Of a DNA stretch of 44,253 nucleotides, positions 32,036-40,755 are shown one piece after another. The stretch's first letter is position 1. Every line of letters starts with the position of its first letter. Position numbers and translations under genes: made by a program. This stretch comes from DASYYE01 sp035946955 (GTDB taxonomy: Bacteria > Actinomycetota > Actinomycetes > Streptosporangiales > Streptosporangiaceae), in the NCBI GenBank assembly GCA_035946955.1, contig DASYYE010000365.1, forward strand, positions 1 through 44,253. The letters are read 5' to 3'. The notes below the pieces were generated by a model. It saw only the letters and a list, made by a program, of their open reading frames with translations, searched no databases and was not told the DNA's origin.

Positions 32036-32488
32036 ATGGCCGAAGACCACTCAGCCCCCGGGGACGACCAGCGCAGCCGCTGGTCGTCTGCGCTGGCGCG
32101 GCCGGACCCCAGACGGCACGCCGTGTGGCTGGTCCTGGCCGGCGCCGGACTGGTCGGCTACGCATGGGTGGATGCCGCGGCCGCGCCCTTCACGACCCGG
32201 GCTTTTGTGGGCGTGCTCATCCCTGGTGCCGTGCTTGCCGCCATCGCCTGGGGGCGGCCGCCGGAGCGCATTCCACCTCCTGATGACCTGGACGTGCTCG
32301 GGATGTCCTACTGGGTGATCTGCCTCGCCGCGCTGTTCGAGTGGGAGGCCTCCAGCTTCCGCGACAACTCCTGGCCCTGGCACCCATCGCTGACCAACCT
32401 GATCAACCCGCTGATAGCCACGCACCCGGTGAAGACCGCGGCGATCCTGGTCTGGATCCTGGCCGGCTGGGCACTGGTGAAACGATGA
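32036..32488 (+). CDS. Small membrane protein, unknown
   Basis: A 150-residue protein; ATG 32036 follows GGGAGAG. After a hydrophilic 30-residue start it has three hydrophobic stretches: HAVWLVLAGAGLVGYAWV, FVGVLIPGAVLAAIAW and the C-terminal AAILVWILAGWALVKR, with a Trp-rich amphipathic region (FEWEASSFRDNSWPWHP) between. I do not recognise a named family. Its stop overlaps the start of a second tiny membrane protein (ATGA), so the two are co-translated and may form a complex. Confidence 0.75.
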   Translation: MAEDHSAPGDDQRSRWSSALARPDPRRHAVWLVLAGAGLVGYAWVDAAAAPFTTRAFVGVLIPGAVLAAIAWGRPPERIPPPDDLDVLGMSYWVICLAALFEWEASSFRDNSWPWHPSLTNLINPLIATHPVKTAAILVWILAGWALVKR

Positions 32489-32694
32489 GTCCCCTCCCCA
32501 CCCGAGCCATCACGATCATCGGGTTCGCCGCCATCATCGCCGCGATGTTCGCGCTCGAGTTCGCCGGCAGGCGCCGGGGCTCGCGCATCCCGACCGCGGG
32601 CGAGTGGCTGGGCTTCGCCATGCGCACCCGGACGGGCCGCGTGCTCGTGCTGCTGGGCTGGTGGTGGCTGGGGTGGCACTACTTCGCACGCTGA
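32485..32694 (+). CDS. Tiny membrane protein, DUF6186-like
   Basis: A 69-residue protein with a first membrane segment AITIIGFAAIIAAMFALEF, a basic loop (GRRRGSRIP), and a second segment VLVLLGWWWLGWHYFA. The layout matches the small DUF6186 group as I recall it. ATG 32485 overlaps the preceding stop by 4 bases (ATGA). Unknown function; operon partner of the gene above. Confidence 0.7.
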   Translation: MSPLPTRAITIIGFAAIIAAMFALEFAGRRRGSRIPTAGEWLGFAMRTRTGRVLVLLGWWWLGWHYFAR

Positions 32695-32760
32695 CATCCC
32701 CCAGCCGCCAAGGCCAGGGCCTTCTTCAGGAGGTCCGGTGCGTGGACTACGCTGAGCCGC

Positions 32761-33186
32761 GTGATCCCGAAGCGCGAGACATTCAGTGACGAGGCCTGGG
32801 CCCGTTTTGTGGACGACGTAGCTCTGGCCGACGATGCCGACAGGCTGCTGGCCGAGGCAAGGTCGGCCGAGGTCGGCTTCAGGGACGCCCAGGCCGCTCA
32901 CGCCCCGGCCACGGAACTGTACCGGTGGGGGAAGAACCTCGACGCAGCCCTGACCGCAGCCATGCAGGCCGCTTACGCAGCGCGCAGGGCCGCGATCGGG
33001 CCGCGTGGCTACGAGGACTGGATCTACCGCCGCAAGGCCATGGCCACACCCGATGTCCGCGCATGGTCAATGGAAGCCGAACGGCTGCTCACACTGCGTG
33101 AGAACCACCGTCTGACCGGTATCCTCCGGCTGCCGCGGACACCCTTGCAGGTTCCGGCTGAACCAGTCACATCACGGCTACACTAG
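32761..33186 (+). CDS. Hypothetical alpha-helical protein
   Basis: A 141-residue, charged, Ala/Arg-rich protein with no signal peptide or membrane segment (VIPKRETFSDEAWARF, LLAEARSAEVGFRDAQ, MQAAYAARRAAIG). It appears to be helical and cytoplasmic. GTG 32761 has no ribosome site at normal distance (GGAGG lies 30 bases upstream), so the true start is uncertain. I do not recognise a family. Codon bias is like its neighbours, which supports a real gene. Confidence 0.6.
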   Translation: MIPKRETFSDEAWARFVDDVALADDADRLLAEARSAEVGFRDAQAAHAPATELYRWGKNLDAALTAAMQAAYAARRAAIGPRGYEDWIYRRKAMATPDVRAWSMEAERLLTLRENHRLTGILRLPRTPLQVPAEPVTSRLH

Positions 33187-33218
33187 GCAGTGAGTATGAC
33201 AAGGATGCGCTGGGACGT

Positions 33219-33234
33219 AGTCACCGGGGTGACT
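33219..33234. promoter_or_regulatory. 16-bp palindrome upstream of DUF5999 gene
   Basis: AGTCACC-GG-GGTGACT, a perfect inverted repeat 93 bases before the DUF5999 start, followed by GTTTAACC. It could be an operator or the terminator of the preceding gene; the position fits either. Confidence 0.35.
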
Positions 33235-33326
33235 GTTTAACCATCACATATGGCTATGTCGATTTTCGGGCGCATCGGGGAAACTGATGTGACCAATCAC
33301 ACAGTCCGATTAGCAGGAGGCACGTC

Positions 33327-33545
33327 ATGTGCCCTCACACCCCACCGTGCCCAGATGCGCACGCGTTGGACCGTGAGGCTGCCCGTACCATCGCCTGTCA
33401 TCCTGAGCAGGGCTGGAGCCTGCTCTGTAACGGGGTCGTTGTATTCGAAGACACGGGAGAATTGCTCCCCGATGGAGAAACGGTAGAGCCACACCGGCCG
33501 ACGGATTTCTGGGCCGGTCACGCAGTAGCAACCCCTGCGGCCTAG
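33327..33545 (+). CDS. DUF5999 family protein
   Basis: A 72-residue protein, start ATG 33327 with an ideal AGGAGG (33315-33320). The sequence is typical of DUF5999: MCPHTPPCPDAHALDREAAR, then HPEQGWSLLCNGVV, FEDTGELLPDG and EPHRPTDFW. Two N-terminal Cys and one His might bind metal. The family is widespread and highly conserved in Streptomyces and relatives; its role is unknown. It stands alone, and the strong ribosome site predicts good expression. Confidence 0.92.
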   Translation: MCPHTPPCPDAHALDREAARTIACHPEQGWSLLCNGVVVFEDTGELLPDGETVEPHRPTDFWAGHAVATPAA

Positions 33546-33671
33546 ACCACCGGGCCTAGCCGCAGCACTTCCGCACCACGGCGACGGGGACCGCACCACG
33601 GGGACGGAAGACGGGGATCCACACCGCGCCAAGCGGTGTCACGGTGCCGTCAGCCTGACCCAGCCATTGCC

Positions 33672-34268
33672 TCAGTGCACGAGCAGTCCGGCGAGCCACT
33701 CCCCCACGACCCGCTGGAGCTCCGCTGGGTTGCGGGTGAGCGCGTGTGTCTCCCCCGGCAGCGTCACCACGTGGATGTTGCCCGCGCTGTCGGGCACACC
33801 AAAGGGGTCCCTGTCCCCATTGACCACGAGCACGTCCACTCCGGCCGCCTCGAGTTCCAGGGCACGTGACCGCTCCGGCCGGCCGGGTGGGTGCAGCGGG
33901 AAGGCAAGCGCGACCACGGCACAGGCACCCGCCGCCTGGGCTGTCCGGCACGCCACGCGGGCACCATTGCTGCGGCCGCCCTGGACGAGGGGCACCCGCG
34001 GGAACCGTTTCCGCAGCGCGGCCATGACCTCCAGCCACGCAGCGTCCTGCTTGGTCACCGAGCCTGGCGCCCGTGCCCCAGCCACCCGGTAGGGCTGCAC
34101 GACACGCGCGACCGCAGCGCCCTCAGACAGCCCGGCCCGCGCCGCTGCCGCCAGGTCGGGCGAGTCCACGCCGCCACCCGCTCCGTGCGTCATGACCAGC
34201 AGGAACATTGGCCTGCGCGGGCCTTCGACGGTGACCTCCGCGCTCCCGTGTGCGGTGCTGACCTCCAC
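33672..34268 (-). CDS. Small alpha/beta hydrolase (KANL3/Tex30-type)
   Basis: A 198-residue single-domain alpha/beta hydrolase of the KANL3/Tex30 group: MTHGAGGGVDSPDL near the start (oxyanion/glycine loop), nucleophile Ser in QGGRSNGAR, Asp in VNGDRDPFG, His in PGETHAL. Proteins of this kind are common in actinobacteria and presumably esterases; substrates are not known. GTG 34268 is the only start before the core. It is a monocistronic minus-strand gene, downstream of which (33546-33671) nothing further was seen. Confidence 0.9.
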   Translation of the reverse strand: MEVSTAHGSAEVTVEGPRRPMFLLVMTHGAGGGVDSPDLAAAARAGLSEGAAVARVVQPYRVAGARAPGSVTKQDAAWLEVMAALRKRFPRVPLVQGGRSNGARVACRTAQAAGACAVVALAFPLHPPGRPERSRALELEAAGVDVLVVNGDRDPFGVPDSAGNIHVVTLPGETHALTRNPAELQRVVGEWLAGLLVH

Positions 34269-34437
34269 AGCACGCAGCGTAGCGGCCAGTCACCACCAGG
34301 CCACGTCACCCACAGCACAAACCGGCGTCCCGCCGGCGGGCCCAGCCGCACGAGTCGGCCCCGGCCAACCACCCTCCCAAAGGGCCAGGGTCACTCTCAG
34401 GCCGATCGCCCCGGCTGGGCCCACCTTGGAAAGGCCG

Positions 34438-34477
34438 GCCACCACCGGGCTGGCCGCAGCACCAGCCCGGTGGTGGC
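34438..34477. terminator. 16-bp perfect hairpin
   Basis: The stem GCCACCACCGGGCTGG / CCAGCCCGGTGGTGGC encloses the loop CCGCAGCA. It is strong and symmetric, without a U-run. It lies between divergent genes, where no terminator is expected for either, so it may end an unannotated transcript or be a structured RNA. Confidence 0.5.
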
Positions 34478-34707
34478 ACCGGCGCCCCCGGCACAGGGGG
34501 CTTCATTGAAGGCAGGAGCCGGGCCTCCGACCCGGTTGCGGGAGCAATGCGTCAACCTAAACAGTTACAGACCGTGCAAACATCGGCTCATCGTGAAGTA
34601 AGCGATGCTTCACGGTTGCCCCAGCCATGGCGGCTGCGCCAGACTGGGTACCCCCGCCGATCCAGCCTGCGCACACACAGGATCGGTGCCCGCCGCACTC
34701 CTAGACA

Positions 34708-34745
34708 CCGGCTGCCAGTTCCTGGGGAGGGTCTCTGGCAGCCGG
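34708..34745 (+). promoter_or_regulatory. 11-bp hairpin in the leader of the STAND regulator
   Basis: CCGGCTGCCAG (34708-34718) pairs perfectly with CTGGCAGCCGG (34735-34745) around a 16-base loop containing GGGGAGGG. Located ~147 bases upstream of the regulator's ATG; it could be an operator or an RNA structure. Confidence 0.45.
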
Positions 34746-34891
34746 GGCCTGTTGTCTCAATCCTGTACACGCACCGAGCACGAAACCGTACTCATGGGTG
34801 TAAAAGATCCCAAACAGGTTGTCATTCACCACCCGCCTGACCGATAGTGATCTAGGAGCCGGCGGACGGGGCCGCACTGAGGACTGAGCCA

Positions 34892-37567
34892 ATGGCGAAA
34901 CAGGATGTCCTGTCGCATCTGTTGGAGCTGACAACAGACGCCGGGGCCGCGAGGGACATCTCCCAGCAGGCGGCCGCACTCGCGGAGCTGCAGCGCGCGA
35001 GCGCCTCGGCGTTGCGCGGCACCGTCGTGGCCGCACGGGAGCAGGGCATGTCCTGGCGGGAACTGGCGGGAGTCCTGCAGATGGCCGCCCCGACGCTGTA
35101 CAGCCAGTTCCGGTCCGGCCGCGACGTGGTCGCCGTCCCCCAGCATGGCTCCAGCGGGCCTGATGCAGACCCAGGTGTCCCCGTCGGCACCGCGGGTGAG
35201 GCTGGCCCGCCACCACAGTCCCTGCCCACCGCTGCCCGGCCCGGGCCACCCACAGCAGGGGCTGACCTGTTCGTCGGCAGACAGCAGGAACTGGCGGACC
35301 TCCGCCGGATGCTGGCGCGCAGCCGCATGGTGACGTTGGTAGGCACCGGAGGCGTGGGGAAGACACGGCTCGCCGCCGAGCTCGTCCCTGGCGTCCGCAA
35401 GTCCTACCCCGGTGGGGTGTGGTGGTCTGACCTGGCACCTCTGGTGGCCACCGCACAGGTGGAGGCCGCGGTGGCAGCGGCCGTCCGCGCGTCGGCCTCC
35501 GACGAGCCGACGACGCCGCGGACGCTCGTGGCAGCGGTTTCGGGGAGTTGCGCTGCGGGGGCCACGCTGCTGGTGCTCGACAACTGCGAACACCTCGTGG
35601 GTGCCTGTGCCGACCTGATCAGCAGCCTGCTCGCGGAGTGCCCGCGGCTGCGGGTCCTCGCCACCAGCAGGGAAGGGCTCGGGATCCCCGGAGAGTCACT
35701 GTTTGCTGTGGCCCCGCTGTCCATCGCGCCGGATCGGCCGCTGGCCGCCACCGAAGCCCGCAGCCTGGACTCGGTGCGGTTGTTCGCGGACCGGGCCCGG
35801 GCCGTGTGTCCCGGGTTCGAGCTGACCGACGACCGGATCCCGGTGGTCGCCCGGTTGTGTGCCGAACTGGACGGGCTGCCGCTGGCCATCGAACTGGCCG
35901 CCCGGCTGTCGGACATGTTCACGCCCAGCCAGATGCTCGACCAGCTCGACGACCGGCTGACGCTGCTGACCGGCCGCAGGCGCGACCTGGCGCCGCGCCA
36001 CCGCAGCCTGCGGGCGGCGATCGAGTGGAGCTACGACCTGCTGAACAGCGACGAACAGGCCGTGTTCCGGCGGCTGGCGGTGCTGCCCGGGGGCTTCAAC
36101 CGCGACACGGCCGCGGGTGTCTGTGCCGACCTCACCCTCAGCGCGGTGGAGCTGTGGTGCGTCCTGACCAGCTTGCACGGCAAGAGCCTCCTCGTCGCCG
36201 AAACGACCGGACGGCTCCGGATCCTGGAGTCCCTGCGGGCGTTCGGCATCGACCGGGCCGACGCCGCCGGCGAGGTACCCGGAATCCATGACCGGCTGCT
36301 GGCCTGGCTGTCAGGGCTGGCACAGCCGCTGCTCACCGACACCGCCCTGCACCAGCGCATCCGGCGCCCGCTCGATGAGGAACGCCATAACCTCCGTTAC
36401 GCGATGCAGGTGGCGAAGGAGACCAGCGACGAGCGGTACCCGCTCATCGCGCTTGCCCTGGCGAGCGTGCTGCTGTGGCGCGGGGACGGCCCTGACGGCC
36501 TGAACCTGCTGGAGTTCCTGCTCTCGAGAATCCACACCGGGTCACCGGTTGCCGTGGTCGCCCACGGCCGGCTGGCTTGGGCACTGGCTCGCTCAGGGGA
36601 CTTCCCAGGAGCGAAACGGCATTCCGAGAAGTGCATAGAGCTGTCCGACGCGGTCACCGGCGGGGCCACGAAAGCATACGCACTCAAGAACCGGGCGCTG
36701 GTGAGCTTGATCGTTGGTGACGTGCCTGCGGCGCTCGCCGCCTACCGGGAGCGCATCGCCCTGTTCCGCTCGAAGGGCTCTGTGCTGGACGTGGCGATGT
36801 GCCTCAACCAGCTTGCGTGGACACTGACCAGCGACGGTCAGTACGAAGCCGCCTTGGAGGCGGCCGAGGAAGCGATCACGATCACCCACCGGGACTTCGA
36901 GGACGAACCGGGCGTGTTCTCCAGTGCCCAGCACACCGTGGGCACGATCGCCTACCTGCAAGGAGACCTCGCCAAGGCGACCGTGTGTTTCACCATGTCC
37001 ATGCTGACCCCCACCCTCGACGCGGAGGACCTGCCCAGCAACACCGAAGGCCTTGCCTTGGTCGCTGCCCGGAGCAACGCACCTGAGCGGGCACTGCGTC
37101 TGCTTACTGCCGGCAGCACCATCCGTGCCCAGCGGGCACTGGCCGCCGAACCGTGGTGGCAGCGCCTGCTCGATGAGGCGATGGACACGGCCCGGTCGCA
37201 GCTGTCCCCAGCCCAGGCCACGGCCGCGACAGCTGAGGGAGCAGCACTCACGGTCGAGGAGACGCACTCCTATGCACTGAGCGACCAGTGGCCAGGCAAG
37301 CCCCGGCCGACTGCCGCACACACCCTGACAGCCCGGGAGTACCAGGTCGTCTCCCTGCTCGTGCAGGGTCTGACCAATTCACAGATCGGCTCCCGGCTCG
37401 GTGTCACCCCCCGGACCGTCGCCAGCCACCTCGAACACGTCCGGACCAAGCTCGACCTGCCCACCAGGGCACAGGTCATCGCCTGGGCCACCCGTGAGGT
37501 GCTCGAGTCACCGCCCGGCCAGACCGCCACCGCCAGTGGCGGCCCCGGAAAGGCGCCACGGGGCTAG
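34892..37567 (+). CDS. STAND-type LuxR-family regulator with N-terminal HTH
   Basis: An 891-residue signal-transduction ATPase. A short N-terminal helix-turn-helix-like part (GMSWRELAGVLQMAAPTLY, about 52-70) precedes the STAND NTPase: Walker A GTGGVGKT (151-158), RNBD/Walker B LLVLDNCEHL (near 228), sensor LRVLATSREGL, and GLPLAIELAAR. TPR-like helices follow (ALAAYRERIALFRSKG, YEAALEAAEEAITI), then a C-terminal LuxR helix-turn-helix (about 811-870: LTAREYQVVSLLVQ, GLTNSQIGSRLGVTPRT). Such proteins are ATP-dependent activators of antibiotic or stress genes; no target gene cluster is adjacent. It is monocistronic, preceded by a 620-base hairpin-rich leader. Confidence 0.93.
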   Translation: MAKQDVLSHLLELTTDAGAARDISQQAAALAELQRASASALRGTVVAAREQGMSWRELAGVLQMAAPTLYSQFRSGRDVVAVPQHGSSGPDADPGVPVGTAGEAGPPPQSLPTAARPGPPTAGADLFVGRQQELADLRRMLARSRMVTLVGTGGVGKTRLAAELVPGVRKSYPGGVWWSDLAPLVATAQVEAAVAAAVRASASDEPTTPRTLVAAVSGSCAAGATLLVLDNCEHLVGACADLISSLLAECPRLRVLATSREGLGIPGESLFAVAPLSIAPDRPLAATEARSLDSVRLFADRARAVCPGFELTDDRIPVVARLCAELDGLPLAIELAARLSDMFTPSQMLDQLDDRLTLLTGRRRDLAPRHRSLRAAIEWSYDLLNSDEQAVFRRLAVLPGGFNRDTAAGVCADLTLSAVELWCVLTSLHGKSLLVAETTGRLRILESLRAFGIDRADAAGEVPGIHDRLLAWLSGLAQPLLTDTALHQRIRRPLDEERHNLRYAMQVAKETSDERYPLIALALASVLLWRGDGPDGLNLLEFLLSRIHTGSPVAVVAHGRLAWALARSGDFPGAKRHSEKCIELSDAVTGGATKAYALKNRALVSLIVGDVPAALAAYRERIALFRSKGSVLDVAMCLNQLAWTLTSDGQYEAALEAAEEAITITHRDFEDEPGVFSSAQHTVGTIAYLQGDLAKATVCFTMSMLTPTLDAEDLPSNTEGLALVAARSNAPERALRLLTAGSTIRAQRALAAEPWWQRLLDEAMDTARSQLSPAQATAATAEGAALTVEETHSYALSDQWPGKPRPTAAHTLTAREYQVVSLLVQGLTNSQIGSRLGVTPRTVASHLEHVRTKLDLPTRAQVIAWATREVLESPPGQTATASGGPGKAPRG

Positions 37568-37576
37568 GGCGTGTCC

Positions 37577-37596
37577 CTGCCCGGTACCCAGGGCAG
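37577..37596. terminator. Hairpin between convergent regulator and uvrA
   Basis: CTGCCC-GGTACCCA-GGGCAG, 10 bases past the regulator's stop; a 6-bp stem that may serve as terminator. Weak. Confidence 0.35.
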
Positions 37597-37710
37597 TGCC
37601 GTGGTTTTGACGTATTCACGTTGAGACGACATGTAGTTGCCCACGAGCACCTACGATCCCGCCAAGGAGGCGCAGGTCGCTTGGCCAGCCTGGAAAGTCA
37701 CCGGGAAGCC

Positions 37711-40566
37711 TCACACATCGAGCAGCTTCTTGAGGAACTGGCCGGTGTAGCTCTCCTCCACCAGGGCCACTTCCTCCGGCGTGCCGGTCGCGACCACGGC
37801 GCCCCCGCGTGACCCGCCCTCGGGCCCGAGGTCGATCACCCAGTCCGCGGTCTTGATCACGTCCAGGTTGTGCTCGATGACAATGACCGTGTTGCCGCCG
37901 TCCACCAGCTTGCCCAGCACGCCGAGGAGCTTGCGGATGTCCTCGAAGTGCAGGCCGGTGGTGGGCTCGTCCAGCACATAGATGGTCCGGCCGGTGGAGC
38001 GGCGCTGCAGCTCCGAGGCGAGCTTGACGCGCTGTGCCTCGCCACCGGACAGCGTGGGCGCGGGCTGGCCCAGCCTGACGTACCCGAGGCCGACGTCATT
38101 GAGGGTCTTCAGGTGACGGTGGATGGCGGGGACCGCCTCGAAGAAGGCCGCTGCCTCCTCGATCGGCATGTCCAGGACTTCCGCGATGTTCTTGCCCTTG
38201 AAGTGGACCGCGAGCGTGTCCGTGTTGTACCTGGCGCCGTGGCAGACCTCACACGGTACGTACACATCCGGCAGGAACTGCATCTCGATCTTGATCGTGC
38301 CGTCCCCGGAACAGGCCTCGCACCGGCCGCCCTTGACGTTGAACGAGAACCGCCCCGGCTGGTAGCCGCGGACCTTCGCCTCGGTGGTGGCGGCGAACAG
38401 CCGCCGGATGTGGTCGAATACCCCGGTGTAGGTGGCGGGGTTGGAACGGGGTGTCCGCCCAATGGGGCCCTGGTCGACGTGGACCACCTTGTCGAGGTGG
38501 CCGATCCCGGTGACCCGGGTGTGCTTGCCCGCCACCGTCCGCGCCCCGTGCAGTTCCCTGGCCAGCGCGCTGTAGAGGATGTCGTTGACCAGGGTGGACT
38601 TGCCTGAGCCGGATACTCCGGTGACCGCGACCAGGCAGCCGAGCGGGAAGGCGACGTCCACGTCGCGCAGGTTGTGCTCGCGCGCGCCCTTGACGACCAC
38701 CTCCCGGCCCCGCTCGCGCTTGCGGCGCTCCGCGGGCACCGGGATGGACCGCCGCCCGGTCAGGTAGCCGCCGGTCAGCGATTCCCCGGACGACAGCAGC
38801 TCCGGCAGCGGCCCCGAGACCACGACCCGGCCGCCGTGCTCACCGGCCCCGGGGCCGATGTCGACCACCCAGTCGGCGGCCCGGATGGTGTCTTCGTCGT
38901 GTTCCACGACGATGAGGGTGTTGCCGAGGTCACGCAGGCGCAGCAGGGTCTCGAGCAGCCGGTGGTTGTCGCGCTGGTGCAGGCCGATGGACGGCTCGTC
39001 CAGTACGTACAGCACACCGACCAGCCCAGAGCCGATCTGGGTGGCCAGCCGGATCCGCTGCGCCTCGCCACCGGCGAGGGTGGCCGAGGCCCGGTCCAGC
39101 GTCAGGTAGTCCAGGCCCACGTCGAGCAGGAAGCCCAGCCGCGCATTGACCTCCTTGAGGATCAGGCGGGCGATCTGGGCGTCGCGGTCGGACAGCTCGA
39201 GTTCCAGCAGCCGCTTGGCCAGCTCCCCGATGGGCAGCTGGCAGAACTGCGCGATCGACTGCCCGTCCACGGTCACCGCGAGCGACACCGGCTTGAGCCT
39301 GGCCCCACCGCAGGCCGGGCAGGGCACCTCGCGCATGTAGCCCTCGAAGCGCTCCCGGCTGGAGTCGCTCTCCGCCTCGCCGTGCCTGCGCTCGATGTAG
39401 GGGACCACGCCCTCGAAGTTGGTGTAGTAGGAGCGCTCCCGGCCGTAGCGGTTGCGGTAGCGCACGTGGACCTGTTCGTCGTAGCCGTACAGCAGGGCGC
39501 GCCGCGCCGCTGCTGGCAGCCGCTCCCACGGGGTGTCAATGCTGAACCCCATTGCATCGCCCAGGGCCTCTTCCAGCCGCAGGAAGTAGTCGCTGACGTG
39601 CCCGGCGCTCCACGGCCCGATCGCGCCATCCGCCAGCGTCCGTGCCGGGTCGGGGACCACCAGGTCGGGGTCGACCTCCATGCGGGTGCCCAGGCCGGTG
39701 CAGTCAGGGCAGGCGCCCCAGGGCGAGTTGAACGAGAACGACCGCGGCTCCAGCTCTTCGAACGACAGGTCGTCGTACAGGCAGGCCAGGTGCTCGGAGT
39801 ACATGCGCTCCCGGTGCGGGTCCCCTTCGGGCAGGTCCACGAACTCCAGCACGACGACGCCGCTGGACAGGCCGAGCGCGGTCTCCACCGAGTCGGTGAG
39901 CCGACGCCGCGCCGACTCCTTGACCGCCAGCCGGTCCACCACCACCTCGATGGTGTGTTTCTCGTACTTCTTCAGCGCAGGCATCTCGCTGGTGCCGGCC
40001 TCGTCCAGCCGGACCACCACGCCGTCCACCCGCGCCCGCGAGTAGCCCTTGGCCTGGAGTTCGCGGAGCAGGTCGGTGTACTCGCCCTTGCGGCCCCGCA
40101 CGACCGGCGCGAGCACCTGGAACCGTATGCCGTCCTCCAGTTCGAGCACCCGGTCCACGATCTGCTGCGGGGTCTGGCGGGCGATCGGCCGACCACACAC
40201 GGGGCAGTGCGGCTTGCCCACCCGCGCGTACAGGAGCCGCATGTAGTCGTAGACCTCGGTGATGGTGCCGACGGTCGAACGCGGGTTGCGGCTGGCCGCT
40301 TTCTGGTCGATCGAGACAGCGGGCGACAGCCCGTCGATGAAGTCCACATCCGGCTTGTCCATCTGCCCGAGGAACTGCCGGGCATAGGCGGACAGCGACT
40401 CCACATAGCGCCGCTGGCCCTCCGCAAAGATGGTGTCAAAAGCCAGGCTGGACTTGCCCGACCCGGACAGCCCTGTGAAGACGATCAGGGAGTCCCTGGG
40501 CAGGTCCAGAGAGACGTCCTTGAGGTTGTGCTCACGGGCGCCACGGACGACAAGTCGGTCAGCCAC
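37711..40566 (-). CDS. uvrA: Excinuclease ABC subunit A
   Basis: A 951-residue DNA-damage sensor of nucleotide excision repair; it loads UvrB at lesions as a dimer. GTG 40566 gives VADRLVVRGAREHNL, the standard start. Two ABC modules: Walker A GLSGSGKSS and GVSGSGKST, signatures LAGGEAQRIRLA and LSGGEAQRVKLA. The C-terminal zinc finger is complete (RCEACSGDG to PCEVCHGA). The first zinc site keeps only its second half (GACPDCTGLG); the expected first CxxC reads LACLYDDLS, as in other actinobacteria as I recall. It diverges from the metallo-hydrolase gene, an arrangement also seen in mycobacteria. Confidence 0.97.
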   Translation of the reverse strand: MADRLVVRGAREHNLKDVSLDLPRDSLIVFTGLSGSGKSSLAFDTIFAEGQRRYVESLSAYARQFLGQMDKPDVDFIDGLSPAVSIDQKAASRNPRSTVGTITEVYDYMRLLYARVGKPHCPVCGRPIARQTPQQIVDRVLELEDGIRFQVLAPVVRGRKGEYTDLLRELQAKGYSRARVDGVVVRLDEAGTSEMPALKKYEKHTIEVVVDRLAVKESARRRLTDSVETALGLSSGVVVLEFVDLPEGDPHRERMYSEHLACLYDDLSFEELEPRSFSFNSPWGACPDCTGLGTRMEVDPDLVVPDPARTLADGAIGPWSAGHVSDYFLRLEEALGDAMGFSIDTPWERLPAAARRALLYGYDEQVHVRYRNRYGRERSYYTNFEGVVPYIERRHGEAESDSSRERFEGYMREVPCPACGGARLKPVSLAVTVDGQSIAQFCQLPIGELAKRLLELELSDRDAQIARLILKEVNARLGFLLDVGLDYLTLDRASATLAGGEAQRIRLATQIGSGLVGVLYVLDEPSIGLHQRDNHRLLETLLRLRDLGNTLIVVEHDEDTIRAADWVVDIGPGAGEHGGRVVVSGPLPELLSSGESLTGGYLTGRRSIPVPAERRKRERGREVVVKGAREHNLRDVDVAFPLGCLVAVTGVSGSGKSTLVNDILYSALARELHGARTVAGKHTRVTGIGHLDKVVHVDQGPIGRTPRSNPATYTGVFDHIRRLFAATTEAKVRGYQPGRFSFNVKGGRCEACSGDGTIKIEMQFLPDVYVPCEVCHGARYNTDTLAVHFKGKNIAEVLDMPIEEAAAFFEAVPAIHRHLKTLNDVGLGYVRLGQPAPTLSGGEAQRVKLASELQRRSTGRTIYVLDEPTTGLHFEDIRKLLGVLGKLVDGGNTVIVIEHNLDVIKTADWVIDLGPEGGSRGGAVVATGTPEEVALVEESYTGQFLKKLLDV

Positions 40567-40755
40567 GGTGTTGCCTACTTCGGTGCTCAGGGCAGTCCTC
40601 ACGGCCGGACATGGTATCCGGGGCCTCTGACAAAACACGGATTCCCCGCCAAGCCTTCCCAGGGCTCCCCGGCCGCAGCCCCCAGGCCTCTTCCCAGAGT
40701 GCCATGCCGTTGCGGCAGGATGGTCCCGGACGCGGCAACGAGAGAGCAGGAGCCC

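Larger units (their letters stand above)
34269..34891. promoter_or_regulatory. 623-base gap before the STAND regulator with two strong hairpins
   Basis: No gene is visible here. The gap has the two hairpins listed separately, and an AT-richer patch near 34755-34835 (TTGTCTCAATCCTGTACACG, GGTGTAAAAGATCCC) that may be the promoter of the plus-strand regulator. The leader is long for this region, so a small RNA or leader-based control is possible. Confidence 0.45.

Noticed and set aside
33556..34038. Minus-strand frame overlapping the small hydrolase
   Set aside because: Different frame of the same strand over the hydrolase gene, without motifs.
38674..40755. A very long plus-strand frame opposite uvrA running into the metallo-hydrolase
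   Set aside because: Antisense shadow of uvrA. The real gene starts at ATG 40756, with a ribosome site and the family start.
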